Assembly: GCA_905480285.1 (NCBI GenBank)
Contig: CAJQPT010000136.1
Location: 1 to 64,000, forward strand
Source of the DNA: an uncultured bacterium
Lineage (GTDB): Bacteria; Planctomycetota; UBA1135; GCA-002686595
Length of the DNA stretch: 64,000 nucleotides
Direction: 5' to 3'
Shown: positions 25,776-33,796 of the stretch, piece after piece
Layout of the letters: each line of letters starts with the position of its first letter
How positions within the stretch are numbered: position 1 is the stretch's first letter
Program-made: the position numbers and the translations under genes
Notes under the pieces: model-generated
The model's database searches: none
What the model saw: the letters and a program-made list of their open reading frames with translations, nothing else
Told to the model about the DNA's origin: nothing

Positions 25776-27548
25776 TCAGGCGATCGAGGGACCGAACCAG
25801 ATCCAGAGCAGGCAGTGGAGACCGGTCCGCAGCACCCGGTCGGACTCGGAGCGGTAGACCCGCTTCATGACCGGGAGCAAGACCTCTGCGTGACCCATTC
25901 GCACGGCCCGATCGGAGGCGTAGAGCCGCTCATACGGCGACCGTGAAGGATCGTCCAGCACGTCGACCAGCGCCTCAAGCGACTCCAATTCCATGTCCTG
26001 CCAGATGAAGGAGATCAGGTCGAGACGCTTCATCGCGTCCTCCTCCACCAGGAGCCGGTCCCGCAGGACCTCACGGGACGCTGACCCCGCGTTGAACGCC
26101 TGACCCACGCACCATCGGAACCCGGAGACCCCCCGGATGGGGTTCTCGCCCACAAGGTCCCCCGCGCGCAGGAGAAACTCGCCGCTCTCCCTGCCGGGAA
26201 TGGCGCCCATCGCTTGAAGGGCCGACGTCAAGATCTCGCCCCTGCGGGCGCCAGCCAGCTCCGCCTCGTACACGGCGGCCACGAGGTTGCGGGCCTGGTC
26301 ATTGGCGGCCGTCCAGCCGTCCATCTGGTCCCGCATGGCGCGCATACCCAGCCCGCGGTCCACGACGGTGCCCCCGAGGAGCCCCATCAGGAACGCGCGC
26401 CCTTCCTCGTCGCGCCGGGCCAGCAGCCCCTTGAGGGCCACTTCACGGACCTTGGCCTCCTCATCCATGAGGGCGCGCTGGGCCCACTGCACCACGTCCG
26501 CCAGCTGGTCCAGGGAGCGCTCCGCCGCGAACTCCGCGTCGAAGTCCAGAATGCGCTCCAGGGTCTGGGAACGCTCACCGCCATCCACGGAGGTCGCGGC
26601 GAGGACGTAGGTGTCGTCGACCAAGCCAGCCCGCAGAAGGGCCTCGGAGGCGTGATGCCTCGGCATTCGCTGGTCGTGGGCGAGCAGGTCCATCAAGCGC
26701 TGTCGCGAGTCCCCGAGCCCAAGCCTCGCCGCCGGCGCGATGAGATACGCCTCATGCCGAAGCAGGAGGCCGTCCGTCTCCTCGGTGAGCCCCAGGAGCA
26801 TCGCGGCGACCCCGGGATCCTCGACGGCGGCCACCAGAGGCGCAGCGGCATCGATCACCGTGGACTCGATGTAGTCGCCCACCCGCTCCGCCCGTGCCAC
26901 CCACTCCGGGAGCGCCGAGGCGAGGCGATTCACGTCACAGGCCGCCATGGCGGAGAGCACGCGCTGCACGTGCACCTCCAAACGGAACCCCGACAAGGAA
27001 GCGGCGAGCGGGTCGAACAGCTCCGGAGCGGGGTGCTTCAGGAGCACCAGGACGGCGTCGCCGCGCTGGGACTCCTTGGAGCTACGCAGGGCCTCCAGAG
27101 CGATCGGTACGCCCCAGTCATCCTCCGCGAGCGCGCAGACCGCGAGGACGTTCCGCGCCACGCCCTCGCGCCACTGATCCTTGGTTGCTGATTGGAACAG
27201 TCGCCTGAGCGGTTCCGCCGCCTCGTCCCCAAGGCTCGCCAGGACCGCCGTGGCGCGACGCTTTGGCTCCAGGAGTCCGGTATCGAGCTTCGAGGTCAGC
27301 ACCTCAGGCAGATCGCTGGTGTCGGCCTCGAAGGGGGCACCAAAGGCGCACTCCGCGAGGAGCGGGGCGATGCGCTCGTCGGCCTCGTATTGGGCCTCGA
27401 CGCTCCACCCGCTGTCCTCCGTCGGTCGCTCCGAGCCCCTCCAGGCGAAGAACGCGATGACCCCGACCAGGACCAGCGCTGCGATCACACCGACCCGCCC
27501 TGAGGACCCCGGCCTCTGCAGGCGCGCGCTATCGGCCCTGGGATTCAT
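25776..27548 (-). CDS. Membrane-anchored helical (HEAT-like) repeat protein
   Basis: A 590-residue protein with one N-terminal membrane segment (residues 18-36, VGVIAALVLVGVIAFFAW). The rest is helical with repeat-like phrases: RATAVLASLGDEAAEPLRRL, QRGDAVLVLLKHPAPELFDP, KVREVALKGLLARRDEEG. These fit HEAT-type solenoids facing the periplasm. The start at 27548 (MNPRADSARL) leaves a 20-nt overlap with the TolC-type gene, so the two are probably one operon. The specific function is unknown. It may be a scaffold for the export channel encoded just upstream. Confidence 0.7.
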   Translation of the reverse strand: MNPRADSARLQRPGSSGRVGVIAALVLVGVIAFFAWRGSERPTEDSGWSVEAQYEADERIAPLLAECAFGAPFEADTSDLPEVLTSKLDTGLLEPKRRATAVLASLGDEAAEPLRRLFQSATKDQWREGVARNVLAVCALAEDDWGVPIALEALRSSKESQRGDAVLVLLKHPAPELFDPLAASLSGFRLEVHVQRVLSAMAACDVNRLASALPEWVARAERVGDYIESTVIDAAAPLVAAVEDPGVAAMLLGLTEETDGLLLRHEAYLIAPAARLGLGDSRQRLMDLLAHDQRMPRHHASEALLRAGLVDDTYVLAATSVDGGERSQTLERILDFDAEFAAERSLDQLADVVQWAQRALMDEEAKVREVALKGLLARRDEEGRAFLMGLLGGTVVDRGLGMRAMRDQMDGWTAANDQARNLVAAVYEAELAGARRGEILTSALQAMGAIPGRESGEFLLRAGDLVGENPIRGVSGFRWCVGQAFNAGSASREVLRDRLLVEEDAMKRLDLISFIWQDMELESLEALVDVLDDPSRSPYERLYASDRAVRMGHAEVLLPVMKRVYRSESDRVLRTGLHCLLWIWFGPSIA

Positions 27549-29175
27549 CGCCCGCAAGCTCCTGGCGCAGGATGTCCGTCTCTTCACCGAGCGTGCCGCG
27601 CGCACGATCGAACGCCACCAGGCTCTTGGCGTACTCCGCGCGCGCCGCGCTACGGTTCGACGCCGCCTCGATCAGCGTCTGCTGGAATTGGAGGACCTCG
27701 AAGGTCGTCGTGAGGTCGGCCTCGAAGCGCTGCTGCTCGGCCTCCAGCTGTCGCTTGGCAAGCTCGAAGCTCTGCTCCGAGGCCCGCACCGCCTGAGCCC
27801 GATAGCGAACATCCCGGAGGGTTCGACGGATCTCGGCCAGCGCGTTCACCTCGGCTTCTTCGAGGGTGATCTGGCTCCCGCGGACCCGCTCTCGGGCCGC
27901 CCGCTCCGCGTTGGACGCTGTGCGGTTCTGCAACGGCATGTTGTAGTCCAGCCGCGCGGCGTACCGCGGGAAGTCGAACTCCAAAGTCTCGCTGAGGGCA
28001 TCCGTGAAATCAGCGTTGAAGGAGCCTGAGGAGGCGTCCAATCGCAGGTCAAGACCGTAGAGCCGCTCCGACTCTGCCCGGGTGAGCCGGATCCGAGCAG
28101 CGTCGACGTCCAGCCTGGAGGTCCGGAGGTCCGGGCGCTTGCCGAGGGCCACCTGAAACGCGTCCTGCCAGTCCGGCAAGGCCAGATCCTCAGGCGCAGC
28201 CACGGGCAATGGGGTCGTGGCCTGAATCCGCTCGCCCCAGAGCGAGGATGCCTCGTCCCGCACGATCAGGCGCTTCAGGTCATCGCCCCTCTGGGCGAGG
28301 TTGTTCTGGGTCTGCAGCAAGGTCTCTGTCCGGGTTGCGACTTCGGTCTGAGCCTGAAGCACATCAACCTCCGTGCCATCGCCCGCCCTGAGCCGCGCTT
28401 CCTCCCGCTGAATCTGCTCCTCTCCGAGCTTCAGGGCAGCCTCCGCCACCTCGAGCTGCTGGCCCGCGGCCACGAGCTCCCAATAGGCCACCTCCACGTC
28501 GTGGATCAAGCTCTGCCGGGCCTGACGGCGCTCCTCGACTCTCCGGCGCTCCGTGAGTTCGGCTTCCCTCTGGTTGGAGGTCGCGTACTCCTCCCCGGCA
28601 CCGCGCATCAGGGGCTGGACGTACGAGACGGCCAGGTTGCTGCTGTACAGCTCCGGAGCGTTGGCGAACGAGTTGTCGGTGACGTTCAAGCCCGAATCGA
28701 AGTGGAATCCAAAGCTCCCGCCGGTCCCAAGGGGGCGGCTGAGGTCCAGGTTCAACCGGGAGTCCTGGCTGGACACCACGTCGCCGCCGAACAGCGACGA
28801 GCTACCCACCGAGTCGGAGTCCGCAAACTGACCGTTCGCGTCAAAGACCCAGTCGAAGGCTCCCCACGTCGAGAGAGCTTCGAAGCGCGCCACCTCGGCC
28901 TCCACCTCGGCTCGCTCCAGGCCGAGGTTGTCCGTGAGTCCAAGGCCGAGGGCCTCCTCCAGGGAGATCGACCGCTCATAGTCGCCGTCGAGGTCGCCAA
29001 CCGCCCGCTGGCTCGAGAGGCTCGGGGGCGCGGCTTCTTCAACCGACGCCTGCTCCGCGTTGGGGTCGTCGGGATCGGCGGGGTCGAGAGGGACCTGCGG
29101 CGCCGAGATCGCAGGCGCAGCTCCCAGCAAGATCGCGGCCACCTGGCCCAGTCGTCGTTGGCTCGTTCGCATCAT
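27529..29175 (-). CDS. TolC-family outer membrane efflux protein
   Basis: A 548-residue exported protein with signal peptide 1-25 (AAILLGAAPAISA). Two tandem outer-membrane-efflux halves form the trimeric barrel and coiled-coil tunnel of TolC proteins. The first half has long coiled stretches (RRRVEERRQARQSLIHDVEVAYWELVAA) and the second has LTRAESERLYGLDLRLDASSG and AEIRRTLRDVRYRAQAVRAS. TolC family members export drugs or proteins together with an inner-membrane pump. No pump or adaptor gene is adjacent. The downstream membrane repeat protein overlaps by 20 nt. TATCGT lies 8 nt before the ATG pair at 29175/29172. Confidence 0.88.
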   Translation of the reverse strand: MMRTSQRRLGQVAAILLGAAPAISAPQVPLDPADPDDPNAEQASVEEAAPPSLSSQRAVGDLDGDYERSISLEEALGLGLTDNLGLERAEVEAEVARFEALSTWGAFDWVFDANGQFADSDSVGSSSLFGGDVVSSQDSRLNLDLSRPLGTGGSFGFHFDSGLNVTDNSFANAPELYSSNLAVSYVQPLMRGAGEEYATSNQREAELTERRRVEERRQARQSLIHDVEVAYWELVAAGQQLEVAEAALKLGEEQIQREEARLRAGDGTEVDVLQAQTEVATRTETLLQTQNNLAQRGDDLKRLIVRDEASSLWGERIQATTPLPVAAPEDLALPDWQDAFQVALGKRPDLRTSRLDVDAARIRLTRAESERLYGLDLRLDASSGSFNADFTDALSETLEFDFPRYAARLDYNMPLQNRTASNAERAARERVRGSQITLEEAEVNALAEIRRTLRDVRYRAQAVRASEQSFELAKRQLEAEQQRFEADLTTTFEVLQFQQTLIEAASNRSAARAEYAKSLVAFDRARGTLGEETDILRQELAGDESQGR

Positions 29176-29183
29176 CTGCGCAC

Positions 29184-29189
29184 ACGATA
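29184..29189 (-). promoter_or_regulatory. TAnnnT box 8 nt before ATG of the TolC-type gene
   Basis: Minus-strand TATCGT is 8 nt (GTGCGCAG) from ATGATG at 29175. The geometry is identical to the box before the HEAT-repeat gene at 7007. Confidence 0.5.
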
Positions 29190-29244
29190 AGCGCTGGGGG
29201 CCACGAGGCGTCAGGCCAGCGGGCAGTTCACACCAGGCAAACGC

Positions 29245-30453
29245 CTACAGTTCCTGAACGACCTGGTTCCAGCGTCGAACGAAGGCATCCCCGGGGGCGA
29301 CCCCAAGGGCCTCCTCCGCGATCATTCGAAGCCAGTCGTCTGCCCTCAGCTGCGGCAGGCGCGCGTCCGGGGCTGGCGCCGCGAGCCCCAGCTCGAAGGC
29401 CCGCCGGAGGGTCCTTGAGGCCAAGAGGGCCAGGGGCCCTGGAGGCGCGCTGTCCACCGCCGCCTTTGCCACCACCAGCGTCTCTCCCACCTGCTCGAGC
29501 GCATCTTCAAGCCCGCTCCACGCTCCACCCTGCTGAACCTCGTCCAGCAGCCACTCCGCACGGAGGATGGAGACAATGAGCGTTTCAATGCCCTCGAGGC
29601 CCTCGCTTCCCTGGTCGGTGGCCGCCGAGTCAAGCCCGGTGAACCTCAGCAACGCCGCGCCTGTTGGTGTCGAAGGCGCGGGCACATCTGCCTCCAACGC
29701 GGCCTTGACCTGTCCGAGTCGAGCCCGAGCGCCTTCGAAGTCTGCGTCGGCCTGCAGCCAGGCCTCGGCGTCATCCAGGTCCCACCAGTTGGAGCCGCCC
29801 ACCACGATGAGAGGCTCCTCCTCCGCGGGGAACTCCTCATCCAGGGCCACCTCAGGTGCCGGATCGAGGGTGAAGCGCACGCCGCCCGGACCCGGCTCGG
29901 CGAGCAGGTGCCACGCCACGATGGGGACGATGGTCACCTGGACCACCAGCGCCGCGACAGCGACCCGCAACAGCACCGAGTCGCGCAGGCGGTCCGCGCA
30001 GAACTCGAGCAGCACTCCCAGGTCACCGCGGCGACGCAGATCCTCTCGCGTCGTCCTGGAGAGGACCCTCCGAACCACACGGCGAGCCTGTAGCTCTGAG
30101 CCCAGGGGCTGCCCCTGCCTCAGAGCATCAGCGCACAGCGCCTTCAGCCCCTCCAACTCGGAGACCTCTTCGAGCTCTCGCGGGTCAACGAATCCGTCCA
30201 GGTCCGCGGCCCGCCCCGAACCGGAACCACCGGCCTCGGAACCGCCGGCCTCGGAGCCCGACGCGCCTGCCATTGACGAGCCTGCCATTGACGAGCCTGT
30301 CATCGACGCGCCTGTCATCGACGCGCCCTTCCCTGACGCCGCAACGTCCGACCGCTCCCCCTCGAGGCCAGCTCCCCGCCCCTGGCCAAAGGCCCGGTCG
30401 ATCGCGCGCTCCGTGGCCTCGGATTCTAGGCCCCTCTGATCTCCAGCGCTCAT
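29245..30453 (-). CDS. Putative membrane anti-sigma factor
   Basis: A 402-residue protein whose ATG overlaps the ECF sigma gene by 4 nt, the usual place of an anti-sigma factor. Residues about 40-80 are a low-complexity Ser/Gly/Met tract made by 15-bp repeats. A cytoplasmic helical domain (85-155) follows, then one membrane segment (about 160-184, VAVAALVVQVTIVPIVAW) and a periplasmic helical part of about 215 residues. I do not see the zinc-binding HxxxCxxC of ZAS-type anti-sigma factors; Cys residues at about 107 and 152 are isolated. The anti-sigma role rests on context and topology. Confidence 0.6.
   Translation of the reverse strand: MSAGDQRGLESEATERAIDRAFGQGRGAGLEGERSDVAASGKGASMTGASMTGSSMAGSSMAGASGSEAGGSEAGGSGSGRAADLDGFVDPRELEEVSELEGLKALCADALRQGQPLGSELQARRVVRRVLSRTTREDLRRRGDLGVLLEFCADRLRDSVLLRVAVAALVVQVTIVPIVAWHLLAEPGPGGVRFTLDPAPEVALDEEFPAEEEPLIVVGGSNWWDLDDAEAWLQADADFEGARARLGQVKAALEADVPAPSTPTGAALLRFTGLDSAATDQGSEGLEGIETLIVSILRAEWLLDEVQQGGAWSGLEDALEQVGETLVVAKAAVDSAPPGPLALLASRTLRRAFELGLAAPAPDARLPQLRADDWLRMIAEEALGVAPGDAFVRRWNQVVQEL
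30224..30334. repeat. 15-bp tandem repeats, two adjacent arrays, in frame
   Basis: Two units of GAACCRCCGGCCTCG (30224-30253) are followed by five units of GACGMGCCTGYCATY (30260-30334). They encode the GSEAG and MTGAS/MAGSS pentapeptides in the putative anti-sigma factor. Confidence 0.85.
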
Positions 30454-31097
30454 GCCTGCATCCCTCCGCTTGCGGAGCCACCGCGGGCGCGCAGGGCCTC
30501 CTCGACCCGCTCGCGCTCCTCGAGCGCCTCACGTACCCGGGCCACAGCGCTGTGCATTCTGGACTTCACCGTTCCAAGCGGGATCTCAAGCGCCTCGGCG
30601 ATCGCCTGGTACGGGAGCTCCTCGACCACAGCCAGGTCAAAGACCGCCCGGTGCCCCTCAGACAGCGACGCCACGGCGTCACGCACCACCTGGGCGCTCT
30701 CTCGCTGGAGCATCCCCTCGTCAGGCGCAGCGGGTCGACGATCCAGACGATGATCGGTGTGGACCTGGGCATCCGCGAGGTCTCCCGCAGGACCAGGCCC
30801 AGCGCCCCGCGTACGGCGCAGCCGATCAATCCACACGTTCCTGGCCACGCGGAATGCGTAGCCAGAGAACTGCCCACGCACGTCATAGGACGTGGCGGCG
30901 GAGCTGGCGGCGGAGCGGAACAACTTGAGGAAGGTCTCCTGTGCGAGATCCTCGGCCTCGGCGCGCGAGGCGCCCAGGCGGACAAAGTAGGAAAGGAACG
31001 TGCGGGTTTCGGATCGAACGAAGTCCTCGAACGGGGCAGGCCTCCCGGCCCGAAGCGCCGCGAGGGGGTCCTGCGTGCCGTCCCAGGAGTCCTTCAC
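30450..31097 (-). CDS. ECF-type RNA polymerase sigma factor
   Basis: A 215-residue sigma-70 family factor of the extracytoplasmic-function group. Region 2 is at about residues 25-95 (FVRLGASRAEAEDLAQETFLKLF, FRVARNVWIDRLRR) for core binding and -10 recognition. Region 4 is at about 140-195 (LSEGHRAVFDLAVVEELPYQAIAEALEIPLGTVKSRMHSAVARVREAL), a helix-turn-helix for the -35. It overlaps tsaE by 4 nt and the putative anti-sigma gene by 4 nt. Position inside a housekeeping operon means its level follows that of the repair and metabolic genes upstream. Confidence 0.93.
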   Translation of the reverse strand: MKDSWDGTQDPLAALRAGRPAPFEDFVRSETRTFLSYFVRLGASRAEAEDLAQETFLKLFRSAASSAATSYDVRGQFSGYAFRVARNVWIDRLRRTRGAGPGPAGDLADAQVHTDHRLDRRPAAPDEGMLQRESAQVVRDAVASLSEGHRAVFDLAVVEELPYQAIAEALEIPLGTVKSRMHSAVARVREALEERERVEEALRARGGSASGGMQA

Positions 31098-31759
31098 GGC
31101 CCCTCAACGCCCGGGAGTGATCCCGGTTCACCACCTTCCTCGGAAACCCGCGCGGCCCCACCCCCAGCGGCCTCTTCGATGAGCTCGTCCGAGGGCCTGA
31201 GGGCTTCGATCAAGGCGTCAATCCTGGCCCCGAGCCCCCCATGGGGCCCCTCAGCCCCTCCTGACACGACGCCCTGCGCGCTCGATGGGGTCGCCTCGCC
31301 CGTTCGGCTCAGGGAGACCCAACGGGTCTGTGGCGTGTCGTGCCTCAGCTGGATGGCCAGCCTCGGGCTGGGGAGCCACCCCTCGATACGACCGGCCCAC
31401 TCCACCACCGAGACCCCGTCGTCCCCGAGAAACTCGTCGGCCCCGTCCGCCAAGAGCGCCTTCTCGCGTCCCTCCATCCAGGCGTCGAAGTGGAACAGCG
31501 GAAGCCGCCCCCCGTCGTGCTGCTGCATCAGGGTGTACGTCGGGCTCGCGACCCCGTCCTCGATTCCCAGCCCCCGGGCGAAGCCTCGAACAAAGGTCGT
31601 CTTACCCGCCCCCAGATCACCGTCGAGGGTCAGCACCAGGCCTCCCCAGGCCAGCTCCCCGAGCACCCGTCCAAGCTCCTCCGTCGCCTCGGCGGTGAGG
31701 CTCCTGAATCGTCGCGCCATGGCGCCATCCTGACCTTCAGCCACGCGGAGCTCCACCAT
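31094..31759 (-). CDS. tsaE: tRNA threonylcarbamoyladenosine biosynthesis ATPase
   Basis: TsaE is the small ATPase that works with TsaD and TsaB to put the t6A modification on tRNAs. LDGDLGAGKTTFVRGFARGLG is the Walker A loop, SPTYTLMQQHDGG the switch region, and VSVVEWAGRIEGWLPS the conserved EW motif. The family is about 150 residues. The 221-residue product carries an extra C-terminal tail of about 60 residues rich in Gly, Pro and Ser with no recognised domain. The start at 31759 is favoured by GGGAGG 8 nt upstream; a second ATG at 31720 is also possible. It overlaps thiL by 23 nt and the sigma gene by 4 nt. Confidence 0.92.
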   Translation of the reverse strand: MVELRVAEGQDGAMARRFRSLTAEATEELGRVLGELAWGGLVLTLDGDLGAGKTTFVRGFARGLGIEDGVASPTYTLMQQHDGGRLPLFHFDAWMEGREKALLADGADEFLGDDGVSVVEWAGRIEGWLPSPRLAIQLRHDTPQTRWVSLSRTGEATPSSAQGVVSGGAEGPHGGLGARIDALIEALRPSDELIEEAAGGGAARVSEEGGEPGSLPGVEGP

Positions 31760-32657
31760 GGATCCAACCTCCCTCCCCCGGACGCCACGGGGAGCGCCCT
31801 TCCGGGGAGCTGATCCAGAGCCCGCTCCCCTCGGTCACCACCCCGATCCGGCTCCACGGGGCGACCCCATCGGTCCCCAGCTTTTCCTCGGGAAGACAGG
31901 CCAGCAGCTCATGGTCCTCGCCGTCGTGGAACGCGTGAGCGAGCGCCGGGCGCCCGTCCACCGCGGCTGCGCGCTCGGCGTCCGGGTGAACGGGCACCGC
32001 CGACGCCTCCACCTCGATCGCGACCCCCGAGGCCCGAGCCATCCGGAAGAGATCCAGGGCGAGTCCGTCGCTGACGTCCATCATCGCCGTCGCGCCCGCG
32101 CGGACCAGGGCCCGGCCCTCGGGCAGCCGGGGCACTGGCCGCAGGTGCCGACCTGAGGCGAGGCTCCCTCCGAGCGGCCCCGTCACGACCACCGCCTGCC
32201 CGCGGAGCGCCCGGTCCCGACCCACGGGCAGGCCACCCCCCTCGAGGTATCCCAGGGCGCTCACCGACAGGCCCGCCGGCCCGGGCGCCTGGGACAGGTC
32301 TCCTGCCACGAGCTCCGCGCCATGGGCTACGGCCGCGGCACGGGCACCGAGAATGACCTGCCGCAGGTCCTCCTCGGACCAGCTAGCCGGCGCCCGGACC
32401 GCGAGGGTGACCGCGCTCGGGACGGCCGCCGTCGCGGCGAGGTCAGAGAGGGTGCGGAGCACCGCCTTGGCACCTGCCGCTTGTCGGTCCACCTCAGGCG
32501 TGAAGTGGGTCCCCTCCACGCACTGATCAGCGCAGATCACCGGCCTCCCCCCGAGCTCAGGCAAGACGGCCGCATCGTGTCCCCGGGAACCCGAGAGGCC
32601 CTGTGGCCAGGGCTGCTCCGCGAGCCAACGGTGCAGGTTGTCTTCGCTCCAGCTCAT
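31737..32657 (-). CDS. thiL: Thiamine-monophosphate kinase
   Basis: ThiL phosphorylates thiamine monophosphate to thiamine diphosphate with ATP. The 306-residue product is of family length. Signatures: GHDAAVL near residue 26, DQCVEGTHF, ATAAVPSAVTLAV, ELVAGDLSQAPG, VVTGPLGGS, MMDVSDGLALDL and FHDGEDHELLACL. The first metal loop normally reads GDD; here it is GHD, a notable change at a Mg ligand, while the Asp of DVSDGL and of VEG are kept. It is 9 nt behind a small membrane protein gene. ThiE, which makes the substrate, is encoded two genes upstream. Confidence 0.93.
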   Translation of the reverse strand: MSWSEDNLHRWLAEQPWPQGLSGSRGHDAAVLPELGGRPVICADQCVEGTHFTPEVDRQAAGAKAVLRTLSDLAATAAVPSAVTLAVRAPASWSEEDLRQVILGARAAAVAHGAELVAGDLSQAPGPAGLSVSALGYLEGGGLPVGRDRALRGQAVVVTGPLGGSLASGRHLRPVPRLPEGRALVRAGATAMMDVSDGLALDLFRMARASGVAIEVEASAVPVHPDAERAAAVDGRPALAHAFHDGEDHELLACLPEEKLGTDGVAPWSRIGVVTEGSGLWISSPEGRSPWRPGEGGWIHGGAPRG

Positions 32658-32666
32658 GCGTGCACC

Positions 32667-33047
32667 TCAATACACCCAGGCAAGGAGCACACGGCCCGTG
32701 ACCGCTCGCCGATCCACCCAACCCTCCTGGGCCGAGTCGAATCCCTCGCACGCAGCGCAGTCGGAGCTGCACCAGATCCGCGCGCCGTCATCGCGACTCG
32801 CGGAGACGACAACGAGGTGTAGGTTCCCATCGGCGCCTCGAACCAGCACCGAATCCCCCGGCGCCACCTGCGCTGGTCGCAGATCCACCACCAGCCGATC
32901 TCCAGCCTCGAATCGCGCCACCGGGCAGCAGCGATCGGTCGGCACCGTGAGCACCTCAAATCGGTAGCCAAGGTAGCCCACCCCAGCCAACGCGAGGACC
33001 ATCGTCCAGCGGCGGAAGCGCCTCAGCCATCGACGCTGCGGGCTCAC
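32667..33047 (-). CDS. Small membrane protein, signal-peptidase-like fold without catalytic residues
   Basis: A 126-residue protein between thiE (4-nt overlap) and thiL (9-nt gap). It has one N-terminal membrane segment (WTMVLALAGVGYLGYRF). The following phrases, VPTDRCCPVARFEAGD, APGDSVLVRG and GWVDRRAVTGRVLLAWV, line up in order with boxes of type I signal peptidases (the substrate loop, the GDxVxV strand and the closing GxV strand). The nucleophile Ser and the Lys base are absent. CCP and CSSDCAAC are four or more Cys that might bind metal or form disulfides. The relation to S26 peptidases is inference from pattern. Confidence 0.5.
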   Translation of the reverse strand: MSPQRRWLRRFRRWTMVLALAGVGYLGYRFEVLTVPTDRCCPVARFEAGDRLVVDLRPAQVAPGDSVLVRGADGNLHLVVVSASRDDGARIWCSSDCAACEGFDSAQEGWVDRRAVTGRVLLAWVY

Positions 33048-33796
33048 CGCTTCGCCTCATCGCTGGGCATGAACGTCGCCGCTGCAGCGGCCACCAGGTC
33101 ATCCACCCTCTGGGGCAGGCCAGGGCTAGCCGCCCTCTCCTCCTCGGCGCGCACAGCGTCCGGCCCTGCCGCGTTGACCCCGGCCAGCTGACCCCAGACC
33201 GAGCCGATGGCAGCCGCGCCCGCGGCGCCTGTCCCGCGAAGGCGCGGGAGGGACGCCGGGTTCACGCCGCCGAGCGCCCACACCGGCAGCGGGCAGGCCG
33301 CGCAGAACTCCCGGAGCCCTTCCGGTCCGAGGATCCCAACCTCCACGTCCTTGGAGTGCGGCGCGAAGACCGGGGCGTGCATGGCGTAGTCCGCGCCCTC
33401 CCATCGATCTGGCCCGTCCCCCTGATGGGTGGAGACTCCAAGGGTCACCTTGTCGCCGAGAACGCGGCGAGCCTCCGCCGCTGAGAGTGAGCCCCCCGCG
33501 AGGTGCACACCGTCTGCCGCCGTGGCGCCCGCGAGGTGAACGCGGTCGTGGATCCCCAGCCAGGCCCCCGGGGCCTCACGGTCCAGCAGCGCCCGCGCCT
33601 CAAGCGCCAACTCAAGGAACGGGCCGTCCTCAAGGAAAGGCTCGCGGAGCACCAAGCCGGACCCGCCGGCGCGGACGACCTCTCGGAGCCTGACCGGGAA
33701 CGACGCGAGCTCATCCCCAGCGGCGCTCCCTGGCGCGCCCCGGGTGAGGGTGCCAGGCGAGAGGACCAGCATGCTCGGGGGCAACCTCCGATGCAT
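33044..33796 (-). CDS. thiE: Thiamine-phosphate synthase family protein
   Basis: ThiE joins the hydroxymethylpyrimidine and thiazole halves to give thiamine monophosphate; TenI relatives act on the thiazole. The 250-residue product shows the TIM-barrel landmarks GIHDRVHLAGATAADGVHL, GVSTHQGDG, DYAMHAPVFAPHSK, PVWALGGVNPASL and GAAAIGSVWG. Several canonical ThiE residues (for example GxSxH, seen here as GVSTH, and GPVFxTxTK, seen here as HAPVFAPHSK) are partly changed, so TenI-like activity is possible. The extra C-terminal 40 residues are helical. The ATG at 33796 shares one base with the stop of the upstream gene (TGATG). Confidence 0.82.
   Translation of the reverse strand: MHRRLPPSMLVLSPGTLTRGAPGSAAGDELASFPVRLREVVRAGGSGLVLREPFLEDGPFLELALEARALLDREAPGAWLGIHDRVHLAGATAADGVHLAGGSLSAAEARRVLGDKVTLGVSTHQGDGPDRWEGADYAMHAPVFAPHSKDVEVGILGPEGLREFCAACPLPVWALGGVNPASLPRLRGTGAAGAAAIGSVWGQLAGVNAAGPDAVRAEEERAASPGLPQRVDDLVAAAAATFMPSDEAKR

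Noticed and set aside
31094-33796. TPP riboswitch for the thiamine genes
   Set aside because: thiE and thiL lie inside an operon with overlapping genes, so no leader exists there. I also saw no conserved thi-box strings upstream of uvrA.
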